A stretch of 43,890 nt of DNA, taken from positions 1,034,604 through 1,078,493 of the forward strand of contig SPIA01000001.1 of NCBI GenBank assembly GCA_004535795.1, written 5' to 3'. This document shows, piece by piece, positions 15,681 through 25,303 of the stretch (position 1 is its first letter; every line of letters starts with the position of its first letter). The stretch is from Gammaproteobacteria bacterium LSUCC0057 (GTDB lineage Bacteria > Pseudomonadota > Gammaproteobacteria > Pseudomonadales > Porticoccaceae). The translations under genes and the position numbers were made by a program. A model generated the notes under the pieces. The model saw only the letters and a program-made list of their open reading frames with translations. It did not search any database and was not told where the DNA came from.

Positions 15681-18410
15681 ATGTTATTGTTATCGGTTTG
15701 GGATAGATCGCGTTTTACCGTCACACGGTCGTTACTGCTCTGCTTGGCGCTGCTCATCGGCGCTTGCGACAGCAGTGGCAGCCGCTCCGAGTCGGCCGGG
15801 TTGCGCGCGGTCGAGCGCGGGCTCGACCAAGCCACCGCGCAACTGCGCGCAGCGCAACTCAGCCAGCTCAGCTACCAGCTCGATATCACCCTCAACGATC
15901 GCGGCGAGCCGTTTAGCGGCGAGGTGGCGATCGCCTTTCAGTTTACCCCGCAGGGCCAGCCGTTAACGGTCGACTTCAGTGGTGGCAGTGTCGAGCAGCT
16001 GCTACTCAACGGCACTGCCGTGGCATTTGACTACAACGGGTATTTCATCAGCCTCGACGAGGCGCTGTTAACCCCGGGCAGCAATACCCTAACGGTGCGC
16101 TACAGCCACCCTTACAGCAGCGATGGCGCCGGGCTCTATTATTTTGTCGACCCCAGCGATCAGCGCGTCTACACCTACAGCGATCTGGAGCCCTACGACG
16201 CCAACCGTATATTCCCGCTGTTCGACCAGCCCAATCTCAAGGCGACCTTCGCCCTCAATGTCACCGCCCCCGGCCACTGGCAGGTGGTCAGCAATGTCCG
16301 CGAGAGTCAGATTAGCGCCGTTGGCGACCAACGGCGCTGGCAGTTTGATGCCGGTCTGCCGATGAGCAGTTATGTCTTTGCCCTGCACGCCGGTGAGTAT
16401 GGCGTTATTGAGCTAGAGGAGTACCGCGACGGTGAGCTGGCCATTCCACTGCGGCTGTTTGCCCGCCAGTCACTACTCGAACACGTGCCGGTGGCCGAGT
16501 GGCAGCAAATTACCCACCACGGCTTGGCCTTTTTCAATGACTTTTTTGCTATCGACTACCCGTTTGGCAAATACGACCAGCTGGCGGTGCCCGACTTTAA
16601 CTCCGGGGCGATGGAGAATATTGGCGCGGTAACCTTTAACGATAGTTACTGCTGCCTGCCCGGCGAGCGCTCACTGAGCGAGCAATCATTTTTTAAAAAT
16701 GCTGTGCTGCACGAGCTGGCACATATGTGGTTTGGCAACTTGGTCACCCTCGACTGGTGGGACGACTTGTGGCTCAACGAGAGCTTTGCCGAAATTGCCG
16801 GCTACTTTGCGCTGGAGGCGATGGCCAACAGCGAACATGAGCGCGAACAACTGTGGACCGATTTTCTCTGGCAGCGCAAAACATGGGGTTACCGCGACGA
16901 CGATTACGTCACCTCGCACCCGATACGCGGCGAGCTAATCCACACTGATGGGGTGCGCAGCGCCATTGATGGCATCACCTATGCCAAGGGTGGTGCAGTG
17001 CTGCGGCAGCTGCGCCAGCGCCTTGGTGATAAGGTCTTTATCGACGCCATTCGCAACTATATGGCCAACCACGCCTACCGCAACAGCCGCTACGACGACC
17101 TGCTCAACGCCTTCTCAGCCGCGGCTGGGCAAGATCTCAGCGACTGGTCACAGAGCTGGATGAAGAGTATCGGTGTCAACCGGGTCGCCGCCAACTTTGA
17201 CTGCCGTGATGGCGCCATCAGCCAGTTTAGCCTGCTCCAGAGCAGTGGTAGCAACAGCACACTGCTGCGCCAACACACGCTGGATGTCGCGCTCTATTAC
17301 CGCAACGCCGACGGCGTGTTACTGCAGCAGCGGCTCACCGCAGAGCTACGTGGGCAAGACAACCCACTGGCTGAAGCCATCGGGCTGCCCTGCCCGCTGT
17401 TGGTACTGCCCAACGCCAGCGACTTAGCCTTTATTAAAGTACTGCTCGACACTGCCAGTGTAGAAGCGCTGCCTCAGCTACTAGCGGAGATCACTTCGCC
17501 GCTGCAGCGCTCTCTGCTGTGGATTGCGCTGGCCGACAGCGTCAGCGACGGCGCCACCGCACTGCCGGACTATATCGAGCTGGCGCTGGCTGAACTGGCC
17601 AGCGAACAAGACCTGCAAATTTTAACTGGAGTGACCCAGACTCTCGGGCTATTCGACGGCTATCTAGAGCGCATCGCTGCCACCGGCGACAGCGCCGCTG
17701 AACAGCTCAAGCAGCAGCTGCGCAGCAGCGGCCGCCAGCTCGCACTGCAAGGCATGGCTGGCCGCTTGGCCGGCGCCGACACGGTGGCGCAACAACTCTG
17801 GTTCGACTTTTATCGCTCGCTGGCCGATGCCAGCCAGATTGCACAGCTTGAACAGTGGCTGCAGAGCGGCCAACTGTTCCAGCGCCAGGCCGACGCTCGC
17901 GACCGCTGGTTGCTGCTGGCGCTGCTTGGGCAGTTTCATGGCGGCAACATTGACGCTCAGCTAGAGCAAGAAAAAGTGCGTGACCCCAGCGCCCGCGGCC
18001 ACCGTTTCTATCTGCGCGCCAAAGCGGCGGCGGCCGATAACCAGCACAAACTGACCATTCTCGGCCAGGTCAATAAAGCCCACAGCGAAGAGTCGCTGGC
18101 TAACCGCCGCGCGCTGCTCAGCGGTGTCCGCTACGCCACTTTGCAGGGCGAGGACAACTTAACCATCGCCACTCTAATGGTGGATCGCGTTCTCGCCAGC
18201 GCCGGCCAGCTAGACCCCGGCATCGAAGATTTTTACGCCCGCGCACTGCTGCCCAGCCTCTACACCTGCCAAGCGCAGTGGAGCGCCCGCATCAGCAACC
18301 GCTTGGCCGCTCACGCTACTGCCGGCCAACTGCTAATCAACGCACTGCAAGAGTCGCGGCAAAACAACCAGCGCTGTATGGCGGTAAAGAAACGGCTCGG
18401 TAGCAGCTAA
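15681..18410 (+). CDS. Lipoprotein M1-family zinc aminopeptidase
   Basis: A 909-residue M1 (PepN/ERAP-like) metalloaminopeptidase. Catalytic features are intact: the exopeptidase motif GAMEN (309-313), zinc site HELAHMWFGN (His344, Glu345, His348) and the third ligand Glu367 in WLNESFAE. The ATG at 15681 has AAGGGG at ideal spacing; the adjacent ATG at 15675 is too close to it. The N-terminus is a lipoprotein signal with lipobox LIGAC (Cys29), so the enzyme should be anchored in an envelope membrane and face the periplasm or surface, unlike cytosolic E. coli PepN. The C-terminal ~380 residues are the helical ERAP1-like domain. It likely trims N-termini of imported or extracellular peptides. 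It starts 46 bp after argS and its stop overlaps that of the convergent putP-like gene. Confidence 0.93.
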   Translation: MLLLSVWDRSRFTVTRSLLLCLALLIGACDSSGSRSESAGLRAVERGLDQATAQLRAAQLSQLSYQLDITLNDRGEPFSGEVAIAFQFTPQGQPLTVDFSGGSVEQLLLNGTAVAFDYNGYFISLDEALLTPGSNTLTVRYSHPYSSDGAGLYYFVDPSDQRVYTYSDLEPYDANRIFPLFDQPNLKATFALNVTAPGHWQVVSNVRESQISAVGDQRRWQFDAGLPMSSYVFALHAGEYGVIELEEYRDGELAIPLRLFARQSLLEHVPVAEWQQITHHGLAFFNDFFAIDYPFGKYDQLAVPDFNSGAMENIGAVTFNDSYCCLPGERSLSEQSFFKNAVLHELAHMWFGNLVTLDWWDDLWLNESFAEIAGYFALEAMANSEHEREQLWTDFLWQRKTWGYRDDDYVTSHPIRGELIHTDGVRSAIDGITYAKGGAVLRQLRQRLGDKVFIDAIRNYMANHAYRNSRYDDLLNAFSAAAGQDLSDWSQSWMKSIGVNRVAANFDCRDGAISQFSLLQSSGSNSTLLRQHTLDVALYYRNADGVLLQQRLTAELRGQDNPLAEAIGLPCPLLVLPNASDLAFIKVLLDTASVEALPQLLAEITSPLQRSLLWIALADSVSDGATALPDYIELALAELASEQDLQILTGVTQTLGLFDGYLERIAATGDSAAEQLKQQLRSSGRQLALQGMAGRLAGADTVAQQLWFDFYRSLADASQIAQLEQWLQSGQLFQRQADARDRWLLLALLGQFHGGNIDAQLEQEKVRDPSARGHRFYLRAKAAAADNQHKLTILGQVNKAHSEESLANRRALLSGVRYATLQGEDNLTIATLMVDRVLASAGQLDPGIEDFYARALLPSLYTCQAQWSARISNRLAAHATAGQLLINALQESRQNNQRCMAVKKRLGSS

Positions 18411-19903
18411 TTGCGCCGCAGCGCAGTAAGGCGCGCATCGCAGTCGCCGTGCGCGCCCAATGCACTCACCGCCACCACTGCCAACAGCGCCGCGACAAAG
18501 GCGGGCAGCAGCTCATAGAGATCGAACAGGCCGCCGCTGAGATTACCCCACACCAGTACAGTGGTGGCTCCGACCAGTAACCCCGCCACCGCCCCAGCTG
18601 CGGTCATGCGCGACCAAAATAGGCTCAGCAGCACCACCGGGCCAAGACCGGCACCAAGCCCTGCCCAGGCGTAAGAGACTACACCTAGCACTGAACTCTC
18701 TGGGTTGAGTGCCAACAGCGTCGCCACTGCGGCCAAACCGACCACCGCCAGCCGCGCTACCCAGAGCCGCTCGCGCTCGCTCTCGCGGCTGTGAGGGGTT
18801 AACCACTGGCGCAGTTGCGGGTAGAGATCCTCAGCCAGTGCCGCCGAACTCACCAGCAGCTGTGAGTCCACCGTGCTCATAATGGCCGCTAAAATAGCCG
18901 CCAGCAGCACCCCGGCCAACAGCGGGCTGAACAGTGCATTGGTCAGCGCGACAAAGACCTGCTCGGCATCGGCCAGCGGTGCGTAGCTAGGCGGCGCAAA
19001 ATACTGGTAGCCGCTAATGCCCACCGCGATGGCGGCGGCCAGCCCGGCGAACGACCAAAACACTCCGATGCGAGTCGCCAACGCCACCTCATCGGCGCTG
19101 CGGATCGCCATAAAGCGCGCCAGAATATGCGGTTGGCCAAAGTACCCGAGCCCCCAGGCCAGCGAGCTGGCAATCGCCAACAGCCCCAGCGACTCACCGC
19201 TGGCGTTGCTGAACGGGTCGAGTAGTGCCGGCGGCAGCGGTCGTTGCGGGCCGTCGCTGCCAAGCAGGCTGACCACCAGCGGTACCGCGATCAACGCCAC
19301 CATCATCAGCAGACCCTGAAACAGATCGCTCCACGAGACCGCCAAAAAGCCGCCAAACAGCGTGTAGAGCAGAATCACCGCGGCGCCGAGCAGCACCGCC
19401 AGTTGGTAGTCGATGCCGAACACCACATTGAACAACTTGCCGCCGCCAATCAGCCCGGCGCTGACATAAAACAGAAAGAACAGCAAAATGACCGCCGCCG
19501 CTAGCGGCTGCAGCCATCGCGAGCGGCCATTGAAGCGGCGCGCCAAGTAGGCCGGCACGGTGACCGCATCATCTAATTGTGCTGAAAAATTGCGCAGCCG
19601 CGCCGCCACTAACCGCCAGTTGGCGGCCACCCCCACTACCAGCCCGATGGCGATCCAGATCGACTCCAGACCGGCCAAATAGGCAAAGCCCGGCAGCCCC
19701 AGCAGTAGCCAACCACTCATATCGGAGGCGGCGGCACTGATTGCGGCAACGGTTGGCGACAGCGAGCGTCCGCCCAAGAAGTAATCGCTGCCACCGCGGG
19801 TGCGGCGCCAAGCGACCACCGCGATAGCGAGAATAACCAACAGATAAATTAAAAATGCCGCCGTTGTCGCGGGGTTGAGGTCGGCCATCGCGGCATTAGT
19901 CAT
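18407..19903 (-). CDS. PutP-type sodium/solute symporter (probably sodium/proline)
   Basis: A 498-residue SSS-family symporter nearest PutP. Recognisable segments are SDYFLGGRSLSPTVAAISAAASDMSGWLLLGLPG at about 40-75, the Na+-site region in which PutP carries the conserved Ser-Asp-Met-Ser. LYTLFGGFLAVSWSDLFQG and GLGYFGQPHILARFMAI are further matches. About 13 hydrophobic helices are expected in the inner membrane. The ATG at 19903 is supported by AGGAG 7 bases upstream. It should import proline with Na+, though related transporters carry other solutes. Its stop overlaps that of the convergent M1 peptidase gene by 4 bp. The lipoprotein peptidase and a proline-type symporter side by side would fit peptide scavenging, but they are on opposite strands. 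Confidence 0.88.
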   Translation of the reverse strand: MTNAAMADLNPATTAAFLIYLLVILAIAVVAWRRTRGGSDYFLGGRSLSPTVAAISAAASDMSGWLLLGLPGFAYLAGLESIWIAIGLVVGVAANWRLVAARLRNFSAQLDDAVTVPAYLARRFNGRSRWLQPLAAAVILLFFLFYVSAGLIGGGKLFNVVFGIDYQLAVLLGAAVILLYTLFGGFLAVSWSDLFQGLLMMVALIAVPLVVSLLGSDGPQRPLPPALLDPFSNASGESLGLLAIASSLAWGLGYFGQPHILARFMAIRSADEVALATRIGVFWSFAGLAAAIAVGISGYQYFAPPSYAPLADAEQVFVALTNALFSPLLAGVLLAAILAAIMSTVDSQLLVSSAALAEDLYPQLRQWLTPHSRESERERLWVARLAVVGLAAVATLLALNPESSVLGVVSYAWAGLGAGLGPVVLLSLFWSRMTAAGAVAGLLVGATTVLVWGNLSGGLFDLYELLPAFVAALLAVVAVSALGAHGDCDARLTALRRN

Positions 19904-20002
19904 GCGGCTACTCCTGGGCAATTGCAAAAAAATGGTGAGCGGCGCAGGTAGCCACTAGCTGAGCGAGAGTGTGGGCTAGCATGGCGGCACTGTCCAATCG
20001 CT

Positions 20003-20896
20003 TCAGATATTGAGTGCGCGGATCTCTTCGCTGAGATCGTCGCCGGCTGGCGCTGCCCCGAGCGACGCCGTGCGGTCGAGCTGCAGACCGGCAAAATCAA
20101 ATAGCGCAGTGTCCGCCAGCTGTGACGGCGAGACATTTTGCAGGGCGGTAAAGATTGACTCGACCCGCCCCGGGAACTGCCGCTGCCACTGCTGCAGTAG
20201 TGCTTTAATCTCTTGGCGCTTGAGACCGTCTTGGGAGCCACACAAATTGCACGGGATAATCGGGAATTGGCGCAGCTGTGCATAGGCCTGCATATCGGCC
20301 TCACTGCAGTAGGCGAGCGGGCGAATCACCATATTGCGGCCGTCGTCACTGCGCAGCTTGGGCGGCATCGCCTTCAACTTGCTCTGGTAGAACATATTCA
20401 AAAACAGCGTCTCGACCATGTCGTCGCGGTGGTGGCCGAGCGCTATCTTGGTAGCGCCGATCTCTTCAGCAAAGCCGTACAGTGTGCCGCGGCGCAGCCG
20501 CGAGCAGAGGCTGCAGTAGGTTTTGCCCTCGGGAATCACCCGCGTCACGACGCTGTAGGTGTCTTTCTCAAGAATATGGAACTCAATGCCGAGCCCGCGC
20601 AGATAAGCGGGCAGAATATCCTCCGGGTAGCCCGGCTGCTTCTGGTCAAGGTTGACCGCGACCAGTTCAAAGTCGATCGGGGCGCTCTTCTGCAGGCCGA
20701 TCAGAATATCCAGTAGACCATAGGAGTCTTTGCCGCCCGACAGGCAGACCATCACCTTGTCACCCGGCTCAATCATGCTGTAGTCGGCTATCGCCTTGCC
20801 GACATTGCGCCGCAGCCGTTTAGCCAGCTTGTTGTTCTCTAGCTGCTGCTTGCGGTCATCGGTGGTGGCGGCTGTCGCCGTTAGCGTTGCGCTCAT
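20003..20896 (-). CDS. ttcA: tRNA 2-thiocytidine(32) synthetase TtcA
   Basis: A 297-residue TtcA enzyme that thiolates cytidine 32 in certain tRNAs. The PP-loop SGGKDS lies at 53-58. The iron-sulphur cysteines appear as CSLC (Cys128, Cys131) and CNLC (Cys216, Cys219), matching the [4Fe-4S]-dependent TtcA pattern. [24 protein letters not shown] is a further family hallmark. The ATG at 20896 is chosen over in-frame upstream starts because they overlap the divergent bioA leader. It sits 99 bp upstream of the codirectional putP-like gene and shares a 118-bp divergent region with bioA. tRNA-Arg species are among known s2C32 substrates in E. coli. Confidence 0.96.
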   Translation of the reverse strand: MSATLTATAATTDDRKQQLENNKLAKRLRRNVGKAIADYSMIEPGDKVMVCLSGGKDSYGLLDILIGLQKSAPIDFELVAVNLDQKQPGYPEDILPAYLRGLGIEFHILEKDTYSVVTRVIPEGKTYCSLCSRLRRGTLYGFAEEIGATKIALGHHRDDMVETLFLNMFYQSKLKAMPPKLRSDDGRNMVIRPLAYCSEADMQAYAQLRQFPIIPCNLCGSQDGLKRQEIKALLQQWQRQFPGRVESIFTALQNVSPSQLADTALFDFAGLQLDRTASLGAAPAGDDLSEEIRALNI

Positions 20897-20968
20897 GGTC
20901 AAGTTACCCTGTGTTTCGAGGCGGCATTGTAATCGATTTGCCTGCCGCGAGAACCCTTGGTGGTGTGG

Positions 20969-20974
20969 CATAAT
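20969..20974 (+). promoter_or_regulatory. Possible bioA -10 box
   Basis: CATAAT lies 40 bp before the bioA ATG in the ttcA-bioA divergent region. No convincing -35 is present at 16-18 bp. No BirA operator matching the enteric pattern is seen. Confidence 0.3.
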
Positions 20975-21014
20975 GACCGCGCGCAACCACTCACCAAGCG
21001 ACTGCGAGCCTGCC

Positions 21015-22301
21015 ATGACCATGCCCTCTGCCACTATCAGCAAAGACCAACAGTACCTCTGGCACCCCTATTCGTCGATGATCGACCCGCCCCCGCTGTT
21101 TGAAGTGAGCCACGCCGAGGGCTGCCGGTTACACCTCGCCGATGGTCGCACGGTGATCGATGGCATGTCCTCGTGGTGGTGCACAGTGCACGGTTACAAC
21201 CACCCGGTGCTCAACACCGCCGTCACTGAGCAGCTGGGCAAGATGAGTCATGTCATGTTCGGCGGGCTGACCCATGCACCAGCGGTAGCGCTCGGCGAAA
21301 AACTGGTGGCGCTGACCCCGGCCGGTTTAGATAAAGTGTTCTTGTGCGATTCCGGCTCAATCAGCGTTGAGGTGGCAATTAAAATGGCGCTGCAATTCTG
21401 GTTGTCACAGGGCGTGCGCGGCAAGAGCCGGCTGCTCACCGTGCGCAACGGTTACCACGGCGATACCTTTGCGGCGATGTCGGTCTGCGATCCGGTCAAC
21501 GGCATGCACCACCTGTTTGCCGATGTGCTCCAGAAGCAGCTGTTTGCACCGGCCCCGGCGACCCCCTTTGGCGAGCCACTCAGCGCTGGCGACTGCGACG
21601 AGCTGGAACAGCTATTGGCCGGCCACCACGGCGAGATCGCCGCACTGATTATTGAGCCGATTGTGCAGGGCGCCGGCGGCATGCGCTTCTACTCAGCCGA
21701 CTACCTGCGCCGCGCCCGCGAGCTCTGCAGTGAGTACAACGTGCTACTGATCGCCGACGAGATCGCCACCGGGTTTGGCCGCACCGGCAAGCTGTTTGCC
21801 TGTGAGTGGGCCGGTATTACTCCCGACATTATGTGCCTGGGCAAAGCGCTGACCGGCGGCTACATGACCATGGCCGCCACCCTCTGCAGCGAGCGTGTGG
21901 CGCTCGGTATCAGTGCCGGCGAGGCCGGCTGCTTTATGCACGGGCCCACCTTTATGGGCAATCCACTCGCCGCCGCTACCGCCAACGCCAGTATCGATCT
22001 GCTGCTCAGCGACGACTGGGCCGCCAAGGTGGCGCGTATCGAAGCTGAACTGCGCGTCGGATTGGCACCGCTGCACGGCCACCGCGGTGTCGCCGATGTG
22101 CGCTGTCTCGGCGCCATCGGCGTGGTCGAGCTGCAGCAGCCGGCCTTGCTAACCGAGATACAGCCGCTGCTGGTCGAGCGCGGCGTGTGGCTGCGCCCTT
22201 TTGGCAAACTGCTCTACACCATGCCGCCGTTTGTCGCCAGCAGCGCCGAGATAGCCGCCATTACCGCGGCAATTTGCGAGGTCGTTGAGATAATCAGCTA
22301 A
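21015..22301 (+). CDS. bioA: Adenosylmethionine-8-amino-7-oxononanoate aminotransferase
   Basis: A 428-residue class III PLP aminotransferase, matching the usual ~429 residues of BioA. It converts KAPA to DAPA with S-adenosylmethionine as amino donor in biotin synthesis. Diagnostic features are the N-terminal LWHPYSSM, the [14 protein letters not shown] substrate region, PLP-phosphate segment [32 protein letters not shown] with the PLP-contacting Asp, and the Schiff-base Lys277 in [11 protein letters not shown]. The ATG at 21015 is preferred, with a second ATG at 21021. Usual BioA reads SGS-V; here it reads [11 protein letters not shown]. No other bio gene lies in the window, so bioA is unlinked from bioBFCD here or they lie elsewhere. 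It converges with the carbonic anhydrase gene with a 5-bp gap. Confidence 0.97.
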   Translation: MTMPSATISKDQQYLWHPYSSMIDPPPLFEVSHAEGCRLHLADGRTVIDGMSSWWCTVHGYNHPVLNTAVTEQLGKMSHVMFGGLTHAPAVALGEKLVALTPAGLDKVFLCDSGSISVEVAIKMALQFWLSQGVRGKSRLLTVRNGYHGDTFAAMSVCDPVNGMHHLFADVLQKQLFAPAPATPFGEPLSAGDCDELEQLLAGHHGEIAALIIEPIVQGAGGMRFYSADYLRRARELCSEYNVLLIADEIATGFGRTGKLFACEWAGITPDIMCLGKALTGGYMTMAATLCSERVALGISAGEAGCFMHGPTFMGNPLAAATANASIDLLLSDDWAAKVARIEAELRVGLAPLHGHRGVADVRCLGAIGVVELQQPALLTEIQPLLVERGVWLRPFGKLLYTMPPFVASSAEIAAITAAICEVVEIIS

Positions 22302-22306
22302 GCGGA

Positions 22307-22939
22307 TTACTTGTCGAGCTCAATCTGATAGATAGGATCTATCTGTTCTAAGGATGAGTAACGGCAATTGAGCTCTTTCAAAATTCCATCTTTAATCGAA
22401 TAGATCCAGCCGTGCACCATCAATTTTTTGCCCTGCTGCCAGGCGCGCTGCACGATCTTGCTGTGGGCGACATTGGCAGCCTGCTCGATCACATTGTTTT
22501 CACACATAATGTCGATACGACTGTCGCGGTCTAACTGGCGAAAGCCTTTATCGGTGCGCAGGTAAGCGTCTTTTACCGAGCGCAGCCAATAGTCGGCGAC
22601 GCCGGCGTTAGTCTGTCCCAATGCCGCGGCTATGCCGCCGCAGCCGTAGTGGCCACAGACAATAATATGTTCCACGCCGAGCACATCCACCGCGTACTGA
22701 ATCACCGCTTGGCAGTTCATGTCGGTGTGCTTGACCAAATTGGCAACATTGCGGTGAACAAATAACTCGCCGGGTAGTAACCCGACAATTTCGTTGGCCG
22801 GTACGCGGCTGTCGGAACAGCCTATCCATAGATACTTAGGCGACTGCTGCTGTGCCAACTTGGCAAACATCTGCGGGTCGAGCTCACTGGTGGTATTGGC
22901 CCAGCGTCTGTTGTTGGTGAGTAAGTGGCTCAATGGCAC
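22307..22939 (-). CDS. can: Beta-class carbonic anhydrase
   Basis: A 210-residue beta-carbonic anhydrase interconverting CO2 and bicarbonate in the cytoplasm. Zinc ligands and catalytic dyad are seen as CSDSR (Cys41, Asp43, Arg45) and HYGCGG (His97, Cys100). NNRRWAN near the start and MVHGWIYSIKDGIL near the end match E. coli Can closely. The GTG at 22939 is supported by AAGGA 9 bases upstream. It follows the Smr-domain gene by 22 bp in the same direction and probably shares its transcript. Bicarbonate supply serves carboxylases. Confidence 0.96.
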   Translation of the reverse strand: MPLSHLLTNNRRWANTTSELDPQMFAKLAQQQSPKYLWIGCSDSRVPANEIVGLLPGELFVHRNVANLVKHTDMNCQAVIQYAVDVLGVEHIIVCGHYGCGGIAAALGQTNAGVADYWLRSVKDAYLRTDKGFRQLDRDSRIDIMCENNVIEQAANVAHSKIVQRAWQQGKKLMVHGWIYSIKDGILKELNCRYSSLEQIDPIYQIELDK

Positions 22940-22961
22940 GGTATTAGTTCCTTATAGGTTA

Positions 22962-23555
22962 TCAGCGGCCCAATTTTTTGCGGCTCTGCTCCAGTTGTTC
23001 AGCGGTGCGCAATCGCGTCTCACTATTTTTGCGCCACAGCACATAGCAGGCGCCCAAGCCGCCGTGATGACGTTGCGCACTGTGAAAAGCCAGTACTTCA
23101 TCTATCTGCGGCAACCAGTGGGCGACACAGCTTTTTAATCGCGCCTCGCGTTCCCTGCCAGCGCCTTTACCGTGAGTAACCAGCGCACAGCGGACACCGT
23201 TTTTTTGGCAATCGCGGGCAAACTGCCAGAGTGCGGTGCGCGCCTGCTCGACGGTGAGACCATGCAGATCTAGCCTCGCCTGCAACTCATATTTTCCCAA
23301 GCGCAAATTGCGATAGACCCCAGCCTGTACGCCGGGGCGGACAAACTCGAGAAAATCGTAGGGCTGCAGCTGTGGCGGCTGGTCGGCTGAGTCGAGCGGG
23401 TTGCCGTCACCGCCGGTCGCCGCCAGCGCTGCGCGGCGGCGCGCCTCAATAGCCGCAGCACTCGGCTTAGTCGCCGTTTTCGGCGCTATCGGATCGCGTT
23501 TTAGCGGGGTGACATCCTCACCCAGCAGTGCAGAAAAATCATCGTCTAACGACAC
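22962..23555 (-). CDS. Smr-domain protein (SmrA-like)
   Basis: A 197-residue protein with a C-terminal Smr domain. LDLHGLTVEQARTAL carries the LDxH motif and LVTHGKGAGRE the HGKG-type motif, both expected of Smr endonuclease-like folds. The N-terminal ~70 residues are low-complexity and charged, followed by a YDFLEFVRPGVQAGVYRNL linker found in the proteobacterial SmrA/YdaL group. The GTG at 23555 (GAGGAG 7 bases upstream) is chosen over the TTG at 23582. Smr proteins nick DNA or cleave RNA; the exact role of this one is unclear. It precedes the carbonic anhydrase gene in a likely two-gene unit. Confidence 0.88.
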   Translation of the reverse strand: MSLDDDFSALLGEDVTPLKRDPIAPKTATKPSAAAIEARRRAALAATGGDGNPLDSADQPPQLQPYDFLEFVRPGVQAGVYRNLRLGKYELQARLDLHGLTVEQARTALWQFARDCQKNGVRCALVTHGKGAGREREARLKSCVAHWLPQIDEVLAFHSAQRHHGGLGACYVLWRKNSETRLRTAEQLEQSRKKLGR

Positions 23556-23603
23556 AGCAGCGCTCCTCGGTTGAATAGTCAATTACGGCTCTCCGCGGTC
23601 GAA

Positions 23604-23631
23604 AGTATAGCGCCGGCGGCGGCGCGAACAA
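23604..23631 (-). promoter_or_regulatory. Promoter for the smr-carbonic anhydrase unit
   Basis: On the minus strand, TTGTTC (23626-23631) and TATACT (23604-23609) are separated by 16 bp, placing a start near 23597, about 42 bp above the GTG. Both elements are close to consensus. Confidence 0.55.
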
Positions 23632-23659
23632 GGGGGCGTGCGCCTCTACGCGGTTGCCG

Positions 23660-23665
23660 TATAAT
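23660..23665 (+). promoter_or_regulatory. Consensus -10 for the TauE/SafE gene
   Basis: A perfect TATAAT lies 34 bp before the ATG at 23699, within TTGCCGTATAATGGCG. The -35 region is poor. A very similar TTGCCGTAGAATAGCG precedes the M16 protease gene. Confidence 0.5.
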
Positions 23666-23698
23666 GGCGAGCCTTCGCCGAGACCACAACATCGCCCA

Positions 23699-24523
23699 AT
23701 GACTACTGCTCAGCTGTTTGCTCAGCCACTTGCCACGCTCGCCAGCTTTGCCGCTTGGCAACTTGTCGCTATGGCGGCTATTTTTATCTGGAGTGGTTTT
23801 GTCCGCTCAGGGCTCGGCTTTGGCGGATCGCTATTTACTCTGCCACTACTGCTACTAGTACACAACGATCCGCTGTTTTTTTTGCCGATCATCTCCCAGC
23901 ATCTACTGTTTTTTGCCGCGCTCACCGTCGCCCAGTCGCAACTCAAACAGCGCCGTGCCGCCAGCGAGAGCAACAGCCACAACTCGGTGCACTGGCAGTT
24001 TGTCACCATCGCCTTGGCGGTGATGCTGCTACCCAAATTGGCTGGGGTGATCGGGCTGATTATATTGCCCACCGAAATCATGAATGTGGTGATATTTTCG
24101 CTAATCTCGCTCTATGCACTCACCTACATATTCAACCGCCCGTTCACCAGTAACAGCCGTTTTATCGATGTCGTACTGCTGACGCTGGGCGCCTATATCA
24201 GTGGCATTTCGCTGATTGGCGGGCCGCTAATTATTGCCGTGGCGCTGCGTTACATCGCCCCGTTTCAGTTTCGCGACACCCTATTTGTGATCTGGTTCGT
24301 ACTGGTCTCTATCAAGATGAGTGCGTTTTATCTGGCCGGCGTTGAACTGCACTGGCAGCTGTCGACGCTGCTGCTGCCGATCGCCGCCATCGGTCATGTG
24401 GTCGGGCTGCGCTTTCACCAGCGGCTGGTAAAGAACGACAACCGCGCTTTTTTTAAAGTGATCGGCTGGGCGCTGCTTTCAGTCAGCACTCTCGGCGTTG
24501 CCCGCGCCCTGCTCGCCCTCTAG
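23699..24523 (+). CDS. TauE/SafE-family membrane permease
   Basis: A 274-residue integral membrane protein of the TauE/SafE (DUF81) family. The N-terminal GFVRSGLGFGGSLFTLPLLLL is the first TauE repeat motif, and LGAYISGISLIGGPLIIAVAL the second, consistent with its two-repeat architecture of about eight helices. Members export or import sulphur-containing organic acids such as sulphoacetate or sulphite, but the substrate here is unknown. The ATG at 23699 follows a TATAAT box by a typical distance; an in-frame start at 23654 would begin inside the promoter. The 3' end overlaps the convergent ABC ATPase gene by 45 bp, both frames being real coding sequence. Confidence 0.85.
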   Translation: MTTAQLFAQPLATLASFAAWQLVAMAAIFIWSGFVRSGLGFGGSLFTLPLLLLVHNDPLFFLPIISQHLLFFAALTVAQSQLKQRRAASESNSHNSVHWQFVTIALAVMLLPKLAGVIGLIILPTEIMNVVIFSLISLYALTYIFNRPFTSNSRFIDVVLLTLGAYISGISLIGGPLIIAVALRYIAPFQFRDTLFVIWFVLVSIKMSAFYLAGVELHWQLSTLLLPIAAIGHVVGLRFHQRLVKNDNRAFFKVIGWALLSVSTLGVARALLAL

Positions 24524-25303
24524 CGGCGCCAGACGATAGCGCTGTCCGTGACGCTGCACCACCAGCGCCATACCAAACAGTGCCGACAATGTTGCGTCGG
24601 TCAGCAACTCTTGCTTACTGCCATCGGCGACAATACGGCCGTCGTCAAACAGCACCACCCGCTCAATGGCCGCCGGAATCTCCTCAATATGGTGGGTGGC
24701 TAACAGCACCGCAGTACCGCCGGCCAGAAGCTCATCGAGCAGGGTTAAATAACTGGCGGTGGCGGCGATATCTAGACCGCTGGTCGGCTCGTCCAATACC
24801 AGCACATCGGCGCCGGCCACTAGAGCGCGGGCAATTAAGGCGCGACGCTGCTGTCCTGTCGAGAGCTGGTGAAATAGCCGCTGACCGAGCCCGCCAAGAC
24901 CGACCCGCTCAATCCACTGGTCGGCAGCGGTCAGCATCTCAGCGCTGATATTCTGAAAGTGGTAGAGCCCGTTGGAGCCAAAAAAGCCCGACACCACCGC
25001 TCCCCTGAGCGACACATTGGGTTCAAACTGCTGCTGCTGGTCGTTGCTCACCGAGGCGATGCGGCGGCGCAGCTCCGCCACCACGGGTCGCTGCTGGCCG
25101 AAGATCGACACCTTAATACCCTCGCTTTCGACGGCATAAATTTCGCGCGTCAGCAATTTTAACAAGGTGCTCTTGCCGGAGCCGTTGCGGCCGAGCAGCA
25201 CCACACTCTCACCGTGGCCGATACTCAGCCGCAGTTGCGCCAACACCTTGACGGCGCCCCGATAGACGGTGGCGCCGCGCAGCTCCAGCAGCGGCGGTTT
25301 CAC
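24479..25303 (-). CDS. Orphan ABC transporter ATP-binding protein (YlmA/ModF-like)
   Basis: A 274-residue single ABC ATPase. Walker A is GRNGSGKST, the signature is LSTGQQRRALIARAL, and Walker B is VLVLDEPTSGLD, followed by the H-loop in LLATHHIEEIP. It lacks a membrane domain and no permease gene is adjacent, resembling YlmA-type ATPases. The GTG start at 25303 overlaps the nitroreductase stop in GTGA, so translation is probably coupled. No clear ribosome site is visible. Function is unknown; its partner may be encoded elsewhere or it may be a non-transport regulator. Confidence 0.9.
   Translation of the reverse strand: MKPPLLELRGATVYRGAVKVLAQLRLSIGHGESVVLLGRNGSGKSTLLKLLTREIYAVESEGIKVSIFGQQRPVVAELRRRIASVSNDQQQQFEPNVSLRGAVVSGFFGSNGLYHFQNISAEMLTAADQWIERVGLGGLGQRLFHQLSTGQQRRALIARALVAGADVLVLDEPTSGLDIAATASYLTLLDELLAGGTAVLLATHHIEEIPAAIERVVLFDDGRIVADGSKQELLTDATLSALFGMALVVQRHGQRYRLAPLEGEQGAGNAESAD

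Noticed and set aside
20897-21014. A BirA operator between ttcA and bioA.
   Set aside because: Only a partial TTGTAATC half-site is seen (around 20927), without the second arm of the enteric-type operator.
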